Assembly: GCF_030019515.1 (NCBI RefSeq)
Contig: NZ_JASEEQ010000003.1
Span: 186,001 to 250,000 of the forward strand
DNA: 64,000 nucleotides
Direction: 5' to 3'
DNA from: Nocardioides sp.
GTDB taxonomy: Bacteria; Actinomycetota; Actinomycetes; Propionibacteriales; Nocardioidaceae
The notes under the pieces were generated by a model. It saw only the letters and a list, made by a program, of their open reading frames with translations, was not told the origin of the DNA and made no database searches. Below, in pieces: positions 42,190-51,571 of the stretch; the first letter of the stretch is position 1, and each line of letters starts with the position of its first letter. The position numbers and the translations under genes were made by a program.

Positions 42190-43232
42190 CCGAGATCACA
42201 CCTGTCGGCGACCTTGGTGCCACCCACGGGGTAGTCCACGGGCACGGACTGCCCGCCCGGGAGGCGGATCCGGCCCTGGAAGTGGCACAGGTAGAAGTTG
42301 AACCAGGAGCCGTACGTCGCCGTCCGGCCGATCTTGTTGAGCTTGATGGGCAGCACCTGCAGCGCGCGGTCCAGCTCGGCCTTGCCGTTGTCGAGGTTGC
42401 GGGCGACCTCGCGCAGCTGGTGGATGTCGCTGACGAACGGCTCACGGATGCCGTCGACCAGTCCGGCGGTCTGCACGGAGAGCGCCGAGATCTGGTCGAG
42501 GGAGCCGAGGATGGCCTGGCGGTCGTCCTTGAGCCCGCCCACGAAGGTGCGGAACGTGGTGATCAGCCGGCTCAGCTGGACGTCGCGGTCTCCGATGTGG
42601 TCGAGCACCTCGTTGAGGTTGTCGATCAGGTCGCCGATCAGCTGGTCGCGGCTGGCCAGCGTCGAGGTCACCGACGCGGTGTGCGCAAGCAGCCCCTCGA
42701 GGGTGCCGCCCTCGCCCTGGAAGACCTGGACGATCTCGTAGGAGAGCTGGTTGAGGTCGGCCGGCGAGAGCGCTTGGAACAGCGGCTTGAAGCCGTTGAA
42801 CAGGACGGTCAGGTCGAGGGCTGGCGAGGTCTGCGAGACCGGGATCGTCCCGCCGGCGGGCAGCGGGTCGGAGTCGCCGATCTCGTCGGTGAGCGCGATG
42901 TATCGCTGGCCGACGAGGTTGCGGTAGCGGATGGCCGCGTGCGTCGCCTGGGTGACGGAGGCCGAGTCGTCGACGTCGAAGGTGACGAGCGCGCGGGTGC
43001 GGTCGACGACCTCGACCTTGCTCACCGTCCCGACCTTGACCCCGGCGATGCGGATGTCGTCACCCTTCACCACGCCGGTCGCGTCGACGAACTCGGCGCG
43101 GTAGTCCTGCTTGCTGGAGAAGGTGAGGTTGCCGATCGTCGCCACCAGCACCGAGGTGGCCAGTGTCGTCACCACGATGAAGATCAGCAGCTTGGTGAGG
43201 TCGACGGCGGTGCGCTTGTCGAGTCTCTTCAT
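42186..43232 (-). CDS. mceB: Mce family protein, MceB position
   Basis: 348 residues. An N-terminal helix (LLIFIVVTTLATSVLVATIG) and MCE domain (EFVDATGVVKGDDIRIAGVK, then VGTVSKVEVVDRTRALV and VGQRYIALTDE) are followed by long helices. The C-terminal segment YGSWFNFYLCHFQGRIRLPG, with one Cys, is typical of MceB. The start overlaps the mceA stop and the stop overlaps mceC. Confidence 0.93.
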   Translation of the reverse strand: MKRLDKRTAVDLTKLLIFIVVTTLATSVLVATIGNLTFSSKQDYRAEFVDATGVVKGDDIRIAGVKVGTVSKVEVVDRTRALVTFDVDDSASVTQATHAAIRYRNLVGQRYIALTDEIGDSDPLPAGGTIPVSQTSPALDLTVLFNGFKPLFQALSPADLNQLSYEIVQVFQGEGGTLEGLLAHTASVTSTLASRDQLIGDLIDNLNEVLDHIGDRDVQLSRLITTFRTFVGGLKDDRQAILGSLDQISALSVQTAGLVDGIREPFVSDIHQLREVARNLDNGKAELDRALQVLPIKLNKIGRTATYGSWFNFYLCHFQGRIRLPGGQSVPVDYPVGGTKVADRCDLG

Positions 43233-44506
43233 CGCAGCGACACCTCCGCTCCGCGTGCCATCGGGCCGACGAGGAGCAGGCCGAGGTCGGGGACGTCCGC
43301 GGCCGGTACGCCGAGCGCCGGGCCCAGCAGCGAGCGCAGGAAGTCGCTCTCGGCTGCCGTGCCGACGCGGGTGCGGAAGTACTGGTTCGGGGCCACGCGC
43401 GAGGTGCCCTTCCCGGTCGGCTCGTCGACGCCGTCGTTGAAGTCGGGCTGGTGCCGCGACGGGTTGGACTGCGACCAGGGCGGGTTCGGCAGGTGCAGGC
43501 AGGCCGGGCCCCGGTCCTCGCCGAAGTGCGGCCGGTCGTTGACGTTGTACGGCCGCGGCTGGTTGGGCAGCGTCTCCAGCACGATGTGCAACATGAAGCC
43601 GCGGAACGCCTCGGCCTGGAGCTTGCCGGCGTTCACGATGCCCCGGGTCAGGCAGTTGTACTCGGGGGCGTACTTGGCGAAGACGCGCAGCTGCTTCTGG
43701 CCGATCTTGCTGAACCGGATGAGGTTCTCGCCGTTGTCGTCGAGGAACCCGCGCGCCGTGTCGGAGAACGAGGCCACGTCGTCGAACAGCGCGTGCAGCT
43801 TGACCTCCCGGTCCTCGAGCGTGCCGGTGGTCTTCACGGTGTCGTCGAGGATGTCGGCGATCTGCGGCAGCACGTCGGCGTAGGTCTGGGAGACCTCTCC
43901 GGTGAGCCGCAGGTCCTCGATCAGCTGCGGGATCTGGGGGTTGATCCGCTTGAGGTAGCTGTCGACGGTCTCGAGGTTCTGACCGAGCTGGTCGCCGCGG
44001 CCCTCCAGTGCGGTCGCGAGCGCGTTCAGGGTGACGTTGAGGTCGGCCGGCTGGACCGTGCGCAGGAGCGGGTAGAGGTCCGAGAGCACCTTCTCGACCT
44101 CGATCGAGACCTGGGTGCGGGTGATCGTGGCACCCGCCTCGATGTGGTCGGGGGCCGGCTGGGGCGGGACCTCCAGCGCGACGTACTTCTCGCCGAAGAG
44201 CGTCTTGGGGACGATCGAGCCGGTCACGTTCGCCGGGATCGTGTCGAGCTGGCTCGGGTAGATGCCCAGGGTGATGTCGGCGCCGTCCGGCGTCGGCTCG
44301 AAGTCGAGGACCTCGCCGACGATGACGCCGCGGATCTTCACGTCGCCGCGGACGGGCAGCTGCATGCCGATCTTCGAGGTCTGCAGGGTGACCTCGTCAT
44401 AGTCGGTGAACTTCTTGCTGAAGACGGCGTAGGTCAGGTAGACCCCGGCCAGCAGCAGGCAGAGGAACACCACGCCCAGCACCCTGTGCCCAGTGATCAC
44501 TCGCAC
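43229..44506 (-). CDS. mceA: Mce family protein, MceA position
   Basis: 425 residues, start GTG 44506. An N-terminal helix (LGVVFLCLLLAGVYLTYAVF) and MCE domain (DVKIRGVIVGEVLDFEPTPD, then GADITLGIYPSQLD and FGEKYVALEVPP) precede the helical barrel segment (130–290). A proline-rich C-terminal region (NDRPHFGEDRGPACLHLPNP) is followed by DFNDGVDEPTG. It starts four bases after the yrbEB stop and heads the six Mce genes. Confidence 0.93.
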   Translation of the reverse strand: MRVITGHRVLGVVFLCLLLAGVYLTYAVFSKKFTDYDEVTLQTSKIGMQLPVRGDVKIRGVIVGEVLDFEPTPDGADITLGIYPSQLDTIPANVTGSIVPKTLFGEKYVALEVPPQPAPDHIEAGATITRTQVSIEVEKVLSDLYPLLRTVQPADLNVTLNALATALEGRGDQLGQNLETVDSYLKRINPQIPQLIEDLRLTGEVSQTYADVLPQIADILDDTVKTTGTLEDREVKLHALFDDVASFSDTARGFLDDNGENLIRFSKIGQKQLRVFAKYAPEYNCLTRGIVNAGKLQAEAFRGFMLHIVLETLPNQPRPYNVNDRPHFGEDRGPACLHLPNPPWSQSNPSRHQPDFNDGVDEPTGKGTSRVAPNQYFRTRVGTAAESDFLRSLLGPALGVPAADVPDLGLLLVGPMARGAEVSLR

Positions 44507-44510
44507 GCGA

Positions 44511-45338
44511 TCACCCCGCCAGCCTGACGGTGGTCGACGCGCCCCAGATGGCCATCGACAGGAACAGGTCGATCACGTTGATCGCGACGATGCTCGTGCG
44601 CACGGCACGACCGACGGCGACGCCCACCCCGGCCGGTCCGCCGGAGGCGGTGTAGCCGTGGTAGCAGTGGATCAGGATCACCGTGACGGCGAAGACCAGG
44701 ACCTTGCCGAAGGACCAGAGCACGTCGCCGGGTGGCAGGAACGAGTTGAAGTAGTGGTCGTAGGTGCCGGACGACTGACCGAAGAACTGGGTGACGGTGA
44801 GCCGGGTGGCGAAGTACGACGCGAGCAGGCCGACGACGTACAGCGGGATGATCGCGATCAGGCCGCCGACGATGCGGGTCGTGACGAGGAAGGGCAGCGA
44901 GGGGATCGCCATCACCTCGAGCGCGTCCACCTCCTCCGAGATGCGCATCGCGCCGAGCTGGGCCGTGAACCCGCACCCGACGGTGGCGGCCAGGGCGATG
45001 CCCGAGACCAGGGGCGCGATCTCGCGGGTGTTGAAGTAGGCCGAGACGAAGCCGGCGAACGCCGCGGTGCCGAGCTGGTCGAGGGCGGCGTAGCCCGACA
45101 GCCCGACCTGGGCGCCGGTGAAGAACGTCATCGCGAGGATGACGCCGACGGTGCCGCCGATGACCGCAAGGGCACCGCTGCCGAGGGTCACCTCCGCGAG
45201 GATGCGGAGGATCTCCTTCTTGTAGCGGCTGATCGCGCGCGGGGTCCACGCGAGGGCCTTGATGAAGAACGCGAGCTCTTCGCCGAGGCTGTCGAGGGTC
45301 TTGAGCGGCTTGACGTACACCGCGCGGATGCTGGCCAT
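44511..45338 (-). CDS. yrbEB: MlaE/YrbE-type ABC permease, second copy
   Basis: 275 residues from the ATG at 45338. About six hydrophobic segments are visible. The permease signature with the coupling helix is GAMRISEEVDALEVMAIPSL, conserved in MlaE. It pairs with the preceding permease to form the membrane part of the Mce lipid importer energised by the Mkl ATPase. Only seven bases separate it from the first permease gene. Confidence 0.93.
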   Translation of the reverse strand: MASIRAVYVKPLKTLDSLGEELAFFIKALAWTPRAISRYKKEILRILAEVTLGSGALAVIGGTVGVILAMTFFTGAQVGLSGYAALDQLGTAAFAGFVSAYFNTREIAPLVSGIALAATVGCGFTAQLGAMRISEEVDALEVMAIPSLPFLVTTRIVGGLIAIIPLYVVGLLASYFATRLTVTQFFGQSSGTYDHYFNSFLPPGDVLWSFGKVLVFAVTVILIHCYHGYTASGGPAGVGVAVGRAVRTSIVAINVIDLFLSMAIWGASTTVRLAG

Positions 45339-45345
45339 GGCGAGA

Positions 45346-46131
45346 TCAACCGGTCTTCGGCGGGACGAGTTGGATGTAGATCGCACTCATCACGAAGTTG
45401 ACGATGAACAGGAGGATGAAGGTGACGACGACGGACTCGTTGACGGCGTCGCCGACGCCCTTCGGGCCACCGGCGGCGTTCATGCCCTTGTAGCACGCGA
45501 CGATCGCCGCGATCAGGCCGAAGACGAGGGCCTTCGCCATGCCCTGCCACAGGTCCGGCAGCTGGGAGAGGGCGGTGAAGCTGGCCAGGTAGGCGCCGGG
45601 GGTGCCGTCCTGCAGGATCACGTTGAAGACGTAGCCGCCGGCGACGCCGACGACGCTGACCAGGCCGTTGAGGAACACGGCGACCAGCATGGCGGCGAGG
45701 ACCCGCGGCACCACGAGGCGCTGGATCGGGTCGATGCCCAGCACCATCATCGCGTCGAGCTCCTCGCGGATCTTGCGCGCGCCGAGGTCGGCCGCGATCG
45801 CCGACCCGCCCGCGCCGGCGATGAGGAGCGCCGTACCGATCGGCGCCGCCTGCTGGACGACCGCCAGCACCGAGGCGGAGCCGGTGAACGACTGGGCGCC
45901 GAACTGCTTGATCAGGCCGCCGACCTGGAGCGCGATGACCGCGCCGAAGGGGATCGCGACCAGCGCGGTCGGGATGATCGTCACCGAGGCGATGAACCAG
46001 GCCTGCTGGATGAACTCCCGCAGCTGGAACGGCCGCCTGAACAGCGCCCGCAACACGTCGAGGCCGAAGGCGAAGAACTTCCCGGCGGTCCCGACGGGGG
46101 CGAGCGCCCGGCTCGCGGTCAACGATGACAT
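45346..46131 (-). CDS. yrbEA: MlaE/YrbE-type ABC permease, first copy
   Basis: 261 residues. Hydrophobic helices cover most of the protein, and the coupling-helix motif reads LGARKIREELDAMMVLGIDP. The sequence before it (GTALLIAGAGGSAIAADLGA) is typical of actinobacterial YrbEA. It follows the ATPase gene by seven bases and is therefore the second gene of the mce operon. Confidence 0.93.
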   Translation of the reverse strand: MSSLTASRALAPVGTAGKFFAFGLDVLRALFRRPFQLREFIQQAWFIASVTIIPTALVAIPFGAVIALQVGGLIKQFGAQSFTGSASVLAVVQQAAPIGTALLIAGAGGSAIAADLGARKIREELDAMMVLGIDPIQRLVVPRVLAAMLVAVFLNGLVSVVGVAGGYVFNVILQDGTPGAYLASFTALSQLPDLWQGMAKALVFGLIAAIVACYKGMNAAGGPKGVGDAVNESVVVTFILLFIVNFVMSAIYIQLVPPKTG

Positions 46132-46138
46132 CGGCCGA

Positions 46139-47092
46139 TCAGCCGCCCGTCGCCATGGACATGCTCTCCTCGAAGGAGCCCGGCGGCGGGGTCACACCGT
46201 GCTCCCGGCACCACGCGCCGGGCTGCCGCTGGCTGCGCCGGGGGATGCCGTTGGAGGGCTCGAGCTGGAGCGGGATCGGCGGGAGCGGCGGGAGCTCCTG
46301 GTCCTTCTCGGCCTCCAGCTCGTCGGCGTCCTTCTCCTCGGACATGCCGATCGGGCCGACCCGCTGCGCGTTGAGGAACTGGCGCACGACGGGCTCCTCG
46401 GAGGACAGCAGCATCTCGCGGGGACCGAACATCGCCAGGTGGCGGTGGTAGAGCAGCCCGATGTTGTCGGGCACCTTCCGGGCGGTGTTGATGTCGTGGG
46501 TGACGATCAGGAAGGTGGCGTCGATCTGCGCGTTCAGGTCGACGATCAGCTGGTTGAGGAACGAGGTGCGGACCGGGTCGAGGCCGGAGTCCGGCTCGTC
46601 GAACAGCACGATCTCGGGGTCGAGCACGAGCGCCCGGGCCAAGCCGGCGCGCTTGCGCATGCCGCCGGAGATCTCACCGGGGAGCTTGTCCTCGGCGCCG
46701 ACGAGTCCGACCAGGTCCATCTTCTCCATGACGATGTCGCGGATCTCGGACTCGGACTTCTTGGTGTGCTCGCGCAGCGGGAACGCGACGTTGTCGTAGA
46801 GGGTCATCGAGCCGAACATGGCGCCGTCCTGGAACAGCACGCCGAACAGCTTGCGGATCTCGTAGAGCTCCTTCTCCGAGCAGGTGGCGATGTCGGTGCC
46901 CTCGATGACGATCGAGCCCTGGTCGGGCTTGAGCAGTCCGATGAGGGTCTTGAGGAACACCGACTTGCCGGTGCCGGAGGGGCCGAGCATCACGCAGATC
47001 TCGCCGGCGGGGACGGTCAGCGTGACGTCCCCCCAGATGAGCTGCTTGCCGAACGACTTGCTCAGGTGCTCGACCTGAATCTCAACGCCCAT
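46139..47092 (-). CDS. mkl: Mce-system ABC ATPase (Mkl/MlaF type)
   Basis: 317 residues. Walker A is GPSGTGKS, the Q-loop is VLFQDGAMFGSM, the signature ISGGMRKRAGLARAL, Walker B EIVLFDEPDSGLDPVR and the H-loop VTHD. The ISGGM signature and DPVR are typical of MlaF/Mkl ATPases rather than sugar or drug importers. A Pro-rich tail of about 70 residues after LLSSEEPVVRQFLNAQ is an actinobacterial feature. It is the first gene of the mce operon and drives the two YrbE permeases. The ATG at 47092 is preceded by GAAGG. Confidence 0.93.
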   Translation of the reverse strand: MGVEIQVEHLSKSFGKQLIWGDVTLTVPAGEICVMLGPSGTGKSVFLKTLIGLLKPDQGSIVIEGTDIATCSEKELYEIRKLFGVLFQDGAMFGSMTLYDNVAFPLREHTKKSESEIRDIVMEKMDLVGLVGAEDKLPGEISGGMRKRAGLARALVLDPEIVLFDEPDSGLDPVRTSFLNQLIVDLNAQIDATFLIVTHDINTARKVPDNIGLLYHRHLAMFGPREMLLSSEEPVVRQFLNAQRVGPIGMSEEKDADELEAEKDQELPPLPPIPLQLEPSNGIPRRSQRQPGAWCREHGVTPPPGSFEESMSMATGG

Positions 47093-47173
47093 GACCGCCT
47101 TCGTCCCTCCATCGGCACCGTGCGCAGCTCCCCCGGGCCGTGCACGTCTGACACTCCCCGCTCCCACTGACCG

Positions 47174-47203
47174 GTAACAACGCCGGAGTAGCGGCGAGGT
47201 TAC
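47174..47203 (-). promoter_or_regulatory. Dyad upstream of the mce operon
   Basis: GTAAC…CGCC (47174–47184) is mirrored by GGCG…GTTAC (47193–47203), interrupted by one two-base mismatch, around an 8-bp centre. It lies 80–110 bases before the mkl start and is a candidate repressor site for the mce operon. No KstR-like motif was seen. Confidence 0.4.
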
Positions 47204-47273
47204 GCGTCGGTCCTCCTTCCCCGCGACCCCCCATCTACACCTCGGACGGGACGCTCGTCTGGACCGCGAAACG

Positions 47274-47314
47274 CACGAGGGGCGGCCCACCCGTCGGGTG
47301 GACCGCCCCTCGTG
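47274..47314 (-). terminator. rplJL operon terminator
   Basis: CACGAGGGGCGG (47274–47285) pairs with CCGCCCCTCGTG (47303–47314), and CCACCC with GGGTGG inside continues the stem. It is just after the rplL stop and separates the ribosomal operon from the mce operon. Confidence 0.85.
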
Positions 47315-47345
47315 AGGGTGCGCTAGGCAGCGAGCTGCCGGGACG

Positions 47346-47738
47346 TCACTTGAGGGTGACGGTGGCCCCGGCGCCCTCGAGGGCCTCCTTGGCCTTCTCC
47401 GCCGCGTCCTTGGCGACCTTCTCGAGGATCGGCTTCGGGGCCGCCTCCACGAGCTCCTTGGCCTCCTTGAGGCCGAGGGAGGTCAGCGCGCGGACCTCCT
47501 TGATGACGTTGATCTTCTTGTCGCCGGCCGCCTCGAGGATGACGTCGAACTCATCCTGCTCGGCAGCGGCCTCGCCGCCGGCGGCGGCGCCGCCCGCGGC
47601 GGGCGCGGCGGCAACGGCGACCGGAGCGGCCGCGGTGACGCCGAAGGTCTCCTCGAACTGCTTCACGAACTCGCTGAGCTCGATCAGCGTCATCTCCTTG
47701 AACGCGTCGAGGAGCTCGTCAGTGCTGAGCTTCGCCAT
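47346..47738 (-). CDS. rplL: Ribosomal protein L7/L12
   Basis: 130 residues. The N-terminal dimerisation domain ([20 protein letters not shown]), an Ala/Gly-rich hinge (about 38–58) and the C-terminal factor-binding domain ([20 protein letters not shown]) are intact. The start ATG at 47738 follows GGAAA; further in-frame codons upstream lack a ribosome site. It forms the ribosomal stalk with L10 and lies 90 bases after rplJ. Confidence 0.97.
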   Translation of the reverse strand: MAKLSTDELLDAFKEMTLIELSEFVKQFEETFGVTAAAPVAVAAAPAAGGAAAGGEAAAEQDEFDVILEAAGDKKINVIKEVRALTSLGLKEAKELVEAAPKPILEKVAKDAAEKAKEALEGAGATVTLK

Positions 47739-47828
47739 GGTGGCGTTTCCTTCCATTCGGTGGTCCGGGTCGCTCATCGGCGGCGGACCGGGTTTCAGGT
47801 GGTGGTGTACCGAGCGGATCCGGTGGGA

Positions 47829-48533
47829 TCAGGCCTCGGTGGTGTCGCCCTCGTCGGAGGCGGTGGCCTCAGCGGCGGTCTCCTCGGCGGGAGCCTCCTC
47901 TGCGGCCGGCGCCTCGTCAGCGGGGGCCTCGGTCTCGTCCGCTGCCTCGGCAGCGGGCTCGGTCGGGGCCTCCTCGGCGGCGACGGGCGTGCCCGCACCA
48001 CCTGCGAGGATCGAGGGGTCCTGCTCGGCCTTCGCCTGGAGCGCGCCCGCGAGACGGGCGGCCTGGGCGAGCGGGGCGTTGAGCAGGTAGACGGCCTGGC
48101 TGAGCGACGCGAGCATCGCGCCGGCCAGCTTGCCCAGGAGCACCTCGCGAGACTCGAGGTCCGCCAGCTTGGCGATCTCGGTCGCGTCGAGAGGCTTGCC
48201 GTCGAGGACGCCGCCCTTGATGACAAGGGTCGGGTTCGCCTTGGCAAAGTCACGCAGACCCTTGGCCGCCTCGACCACGTCGCCGTTGATGAAGGCGATG
48301 GCGGTCGGGCCGGTCAGCAGGTCGTCGAAGGCCGTGATGCCCGCCTCGGTGGCGGCGATCTTGGCCAGCGTGTTCTTGACCACGGCGTAGTTGGCGTTCG
48401 CACCGAGGGAGCGCCGCAGTTCCTGCAGCTGCTTCACGGTGAGACCGCGGTACTCGGTCAGCACGGCACCGGCGGAGTCGTTGAAGGACTCAACGATCTC
48501 CGCGACGGCCGCCTGCTTGTCTGCCCGCGCCAT
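47829..48533 (-). CDS. rplJ: Ribosomal protein L10 with acidic C-terminal tail
   Basis: 234 residues. The family core (about 1–175, [34 protein letters not shown], and the stalk helix [16 protein letters not shown]) is followed by an Ala/Glu-rich tail of about 55 residues (ending [10 protein letters not shown]). L10 in most bacteria stops near 165–175. The gene is preceded by an L10-type leader that should let free L10 repress translation. Confidence 0.97.
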   Translation of the reverse strand: MARADKQAAVAEIVESFNDSAGAVLTEYRGLTVKQLQELRRSLGANANYAVVKNTLAKIAATEAGITAFDDLLTGPTAIAFINGDVVEAAKGLRDFAKANPTLVIKGGVLDGKPLDATEIAKLADLESREVLLGKLAGAMLASLSQAVYLLNAPLAQAARLAGALQAKAEQDPSILAGGAGTPVAAEEAPTEPAAEAADETEAPADEAPAAEEAPAEETAAEATASDEGDTTEA

Positions 48534-48719
48534 GGGTCTCCTTCCGGTGGTCGACCACCGGGAGCGGGACCGGGAAAGACGAACGCCCCGAGCGCGGGCT
48601 CAGGGCGTGGATCCTCCGTGAGGAGGGGCTGCTCTTCACCTGCGCGGGCCGTCCGCATCTCAGCGGAACCTTCGGTCGCACCACGTGCGTGGCGAGACAA
48701 CCGGCGGTCTTTGGTTTCG
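48534..48719 (-). ncRNA. L10 leader of rplJL
   Basis: The roughly 186-base untranslated leader of rplJ contains several strong stems, for example GGTGGTCGACCACCGG near 48545 and paired CGCCC/GGGCG segments near 48590–48610. It also has the GCGCAGGTGAAG element expected of L10-binding leaders. In related bacteria this leader binds L10 and represses rplJL. The family assignment is by position and general pattern and was not confirmed by a covariance search. The rest of the 433-bp gap holds the promoter and the rplA terminator. Confidence 0.6.
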
Positions 48720-48725
48720 TGGAGA

Positions 48726-48755
48726 ACAGTACGGCGGTTCTGGTGGCGGAGCCAA
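48726..48755 (-). promoter_or_regulatory. Candidate rplJL promoter
   Basis: TTGGCT (48750–48755), an 18-bp spacer and TACTGT (48726–48731) lie on the minus strand, giving a start near 48719, consistent with a leader of about 186 bases. Further upstream ACCTGTTGCTC occurs twice, 17 bp apart. Confidence 0.5.
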
Positions 48756-48914
48756 ATCGGAGCAATCGTGACCGTGGCACTGAGGGTCACTCCACGACGT
48801 CACGCCTCGAGCAACAGGTGGCACAGAGCAACAGGTAGCACCATCGGTATGACGTCCTGCGACCAGACCCCGGCGGCATCCCGACAGGTGCGTCCTTCCG
48901 GTCCGTCACAACGA

Positions 48915-48948
48915 CGTCGACCCGCCCGGAGCACCGGGCGGGTCGACG
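48915..48948 (-). terminator. rplKA operon terminator
   Basis: CGTCGACCCGCCCGG (48915–48929) and CCGGGCGGGTCGACG (48934–48948) form a perfect 15-bp stem with an AGCA loop, directly after the rplA stop. It decouples rplKA from rplJL. Confidence 0.85.
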
Positions 48949-48966
48949 TACAGAACTGCGGTCAGA

Positions 48967-49689
48967 TCAGGGCTGGGCGTTCTCGTCCTCGAGCGCGACG
49001 TTGCGCGTCCGGTTCGGGTCGACCTGGATGCCGGGGCCCATCGTCGTGGAGACGGTGATCTTCTTGATGTAGCGGCCCTTCGAGCTGGCCGGCTTCAGAC
49101 GGAGCACCTCCTCCAGCGCCGCGGCGTAGTTCTCCGCGAGCTGGACCTCGCCGAACGAGGCCTTGCCGATGATGAAGTGCAGGTTCGCGTGCCGGTCGAC
49201 GCGGAACTCGATCTTGCCGCCCTTGATGTCGGACACGGCCTTGGCCACGTCCGGCGTCACGGTGCCGGTCTTCGGGTTCGGCATCAGGCCGCGGGGGCCG
49301 AGCACGCGGCCGAGGCGGCCGACCTTGCCCATCATGTCCGGGGTCGCGACCACGGCGTCGAAGTCGAGCCAGCCGCCGGCGACCTTGTCGATCAGCTCGT
49401 CGCCACCGACGACGTCGGCGCCGGCCTCACGGGCGGCCTCGGCCTTGTCGGCGTTCGCGAACACGAGCACGCGGGCGGTCTTGCCGGTGCCGTGCGGGAG
49501 GTTGACGGTGCCGCGGACCATCTGGTCGGCCTTGCGGGGGTCGACACCGAGGCGCATCACGACGTCGACGGTCTCGTCGAACTTCTTCTTGCTGGCGGTC
49601 TTCGCGATCTTGATCGCGGCGAGCGGGGCGTAGAGCTCGTCCTTGTCGAACGACTCCGCCGCTGCGCGGTAGGTCTTGCTGCGCTGCAT
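48967..49689 (-). CDS. rplA: Ribosomal protein L1
   Basis: 240 residues from the ATG at 49689. Family features include [49 protein letters not shown] and [21 protein letters not shown]1 binds 23S rRNA near the E site and can repress its own operon. It is second in rplKA, about 80 bases after rplK. Confidence 0.97.
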   Translation of the reverse strand: MQRSKTYRAAAESFDKDELYAPLAAIKIAKTASKKKFDETVDVVMRLGVDPRKADQMVRGTVNLPHGTGKTARVLVFANADKAEAAREAGADVVGGDELIDKVAGGWLDFDAVVATPDMMGKVGRLGRVLGPRGLMPNPKTGTVTPDVAKAVSDIKGGKIEFRVDRHANLHFIIGKASFGEVQLAENYAAALEEVLRLKPASSKGRYIKKITVSTTMGPGIQVDPNRTRNVALEDENAQP

Positions 49690-49770
49690 GAGCTTTCTCT
49701 TCTCTCTTCGAAAGATGTGGTGAGCGGGCCAGCGCGGCCCTGCCACGGATGTGTTGCGGGGTGACCAGCG

Positions 49771-50199
49771 TCAGTCGGTGGTGACGCCCATCGAGCGGGC
49801 GGTGCCCTCGACGATCTTCATGGCCGCCTCGATGTCGTTCGCGTTGAGGTCGGGCAGCTTGGTCTGGGCGATCTCGCGCACCTGGTCCTTGGTCAGCTTG
49901 CCGACCTTCTCCTTGTGCGGGACGCCGGAGCCCTTCTTCAGGCCCGCGGCCTTCTTGATCAGCTCGGCGGCCGGCGGGGTCTTCGTGATGAAGGTGAAGG
50001 ACCGGTCCTCGTAGATCGTGATCTCGACCGGGATGACGTTGCCGCGCATGGACTCGGTCTGCGCGTTGTACGCCTTGCAGAACTCCATGATGTTCACGCC
50101 GTGCGGACCGAGAGCGGTACCGACCGGCGGAGCGGGGGTGGCGGCTCCGGCCTGCAGCTGCACCTTGACGAGTGCCGCGATCTTCTTCTTCGGAGGCAT
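49771..50199 (-). CDS. rplK: Ribosomal protein L11
   Basis: 142 residues. The N-terminal proline-rich loop [20 protein letters not shown] and C-terminal rRNA-binding helix segments ([31 protein letters not shown]) are conserved. L11 supports the GTPase-associated centre and stringent response. A purine-rich ribosome site precedes the ATG at 50199. Confidence 0.97.
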   Translation of the reverse strand: MPPKKKIAALVKVQLQAGAATPAPPVGTALGPHGVNIMEFCKAYNAQTESMRGNVIPVEITIYEDRSFTFITKTPPAAELIKKAAGLKKGSGVPHKEKVGKLTKDQVREIAQTKLPDLNANDIEAAMKIVEGTARSMGVTTD

Positions 50200-50315
50200 A
50201 GCTTCTCTTTCTGTCTCGTGGTCATGACGAGGAGTACGTCGTACGCCTCTGCCACCTGCTGTCGCCCGAGGGCAACCTGTCTATTGTGCGGCGCGGTTCG
50301 CCGTGAGGCGAAATC

Positions 50316-51227
50316 TCAGACGCGCTGGATCTGGCTGAAGCTGAGCTCGACGGGGGTCTCGCGGCCGAAGATCTCGACCAGGGCCTTGACCCGCTGCGCC
50401 TCGGCGTTGATCTCGGTGATCGTCGCGTGCAGGGTCGCGAACGGGCCGTCGACGACCATGACCGAGTCGGAGACGTCGAAGTCCGCGACCTCGACCGGCT
50501 TCTTCGCGGCGGCACCACCGGACGAGGCCGGGGCACCCGCGGCGACCGCCTCGGCCTCGGCGCGGGCGACGACCGCCGGGGCGAGCATGTTCTCGACCTC
50601 GGACATCGACAGCGGCACCGGCTGGTGGCTGTGCCCGACGAAGCCGGTGACCGACGGGGTGTGCCGCACGGCGGCCCAGGACTCGTCGGTGAGGTCCATG
50701 CGCACCAGGACGTAGCCCGGCAGGACGGTCCGGCGCACCATCTTGCGCTGGCCGTTCTTGATCTCGGCGACCTCCTCGGTGGGGACCACGATCTCGTGGA
50801 TGTAGTCCTCCATGTTCAAGGAGATGATCCGGTTCTCGAGGTTCGACTTCACCCGGTTCTCCATGCCGGAGTAGGTGTGCACGACGAACCAGTCGCCCGG
50901 CTTGGCCCAGAGCTCGCGTCGGAACGCCTCGAGCGGGTCGTCGGGGTCGGCCTCGTTGGCCTCGTCGGCCTCGTCGAGCTCGGGCTCGGGCTCCTGGCCC
51001 TCGGCCGCCGACATCTCCAGGCTGCTCGCGCCGCCGTCGTCGGTGTCGTCGAGGCCCATGGCCGCGTCGGAGTCCTCGTCGGTGACCTCGGCATCCAGCC
51101 GCGGGTCGTCCTCGACCTCGGGGCCGTCGTTCGGCTCGCCGTACTGGTCCTCGAGGGTCGGGTCGACCTCGCCGGTCGTCTCCGGGGTCGTCTCCTCGGC
51201 GTTCGCCGAGTCGTGCTCCTGCTCAGA
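50316..51227 (-). CDS. nusG: Transcription antitermination factor NusG with acidic N-terminal extension
   Basis: 303 residues from the GTG at 51227, chosen because GGAG lies six bases upstream; ATG 51242 and GTG 51245 are alternatives. The first 100 or so residues are very acidic and disordered. Then comes the NGN domain ([50 protein letters not shown]) and the KOW domain ([20 protein letters not shown]). NusG links RNA polymerase with ribosomes or Rho. The acidic extension is common in actinobacteria. It follows secE by about 55 bases. Confidence 0.95.
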   Translation of the reverse strand, partial: SEQEHDSANAEETTPETTGEVDPTLEDQYGEPNDGPEVEDDPRLDAEVTDEDSDAAMGLDDTDDGGASSLEMSAAEGQEPEPELDEADEANEADPDDPLEAFRRELWAKPGDWFVVHTYSGMENRVKSNLENRIISLNMEDYIHEIVVPTEEVAEIKNGQRKMVRRTVLPGYVLVRMDLTDESWAAVRHTPSVTGFVGHSHQPVPLSMSEVENMLAPAVVARAEAEAVAAGAPASSGGAAAKKPVEVADFDVSDSVMVVDGPFATLHATITEINAEAQRVKALVEIFGRETPVELSFSQIQRV

Positions 51228-51283
51228 CACGTGCTGCTCCATCACGTTCGGGTGCTGCTCTGGTCGTCCGGCGAAGGCCGGAG

Positions 51284-51529
51284 TCAGGTGTCGGACTTGC
51301 CGGCGAAGATCGCGAAGACGAGCTTGCCGAAGCCCAGGTCGAGGACCGAGACCAGGGCCATGAAGAAGACCACGAACACCATCACCACGATGAAGTACGT
51401 GACCAGCTGCTCCTGAGTCGGGTAGACGACCTTGCGCAGTTCGGCGACCACCTGCCGGTAGAACGTGGGGATGCTGGTGCGTTGGGTGCCCCCGCCGCGC
51501 GATCCACGGACTGCCTTGCTGTCCGGCAC
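51284..51529 (-). CDS. secE: Protein translocase subunit SecE
   Basis: 81 residues from the GTG at 51529, with GGAGGA upstream. A short N-terminal linker is followed by [20 protein letters not shown], the amphipathic helix of SecE, and a single transmembrane helix ([20 protein letters not shown]). It stabilises SecY in the translocon. It is the usual partner gene of nusG and lies about 40 bases after the tRNA-Trp gene. Confidence 0.95.
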   Translation of the reverse strand: MPDSKAVRGSRGGGTQRTSIPTFYRQVVAELRKVVYPTQEQLVTYFIVVMVFVVFFMALVSVLDLGFGKLVFAIFAGKSDT

Positions 51530-51571
51530 GTCCTCCACCTCTCCTCGTTCGACTTGTTCCGACCGTCCTTG

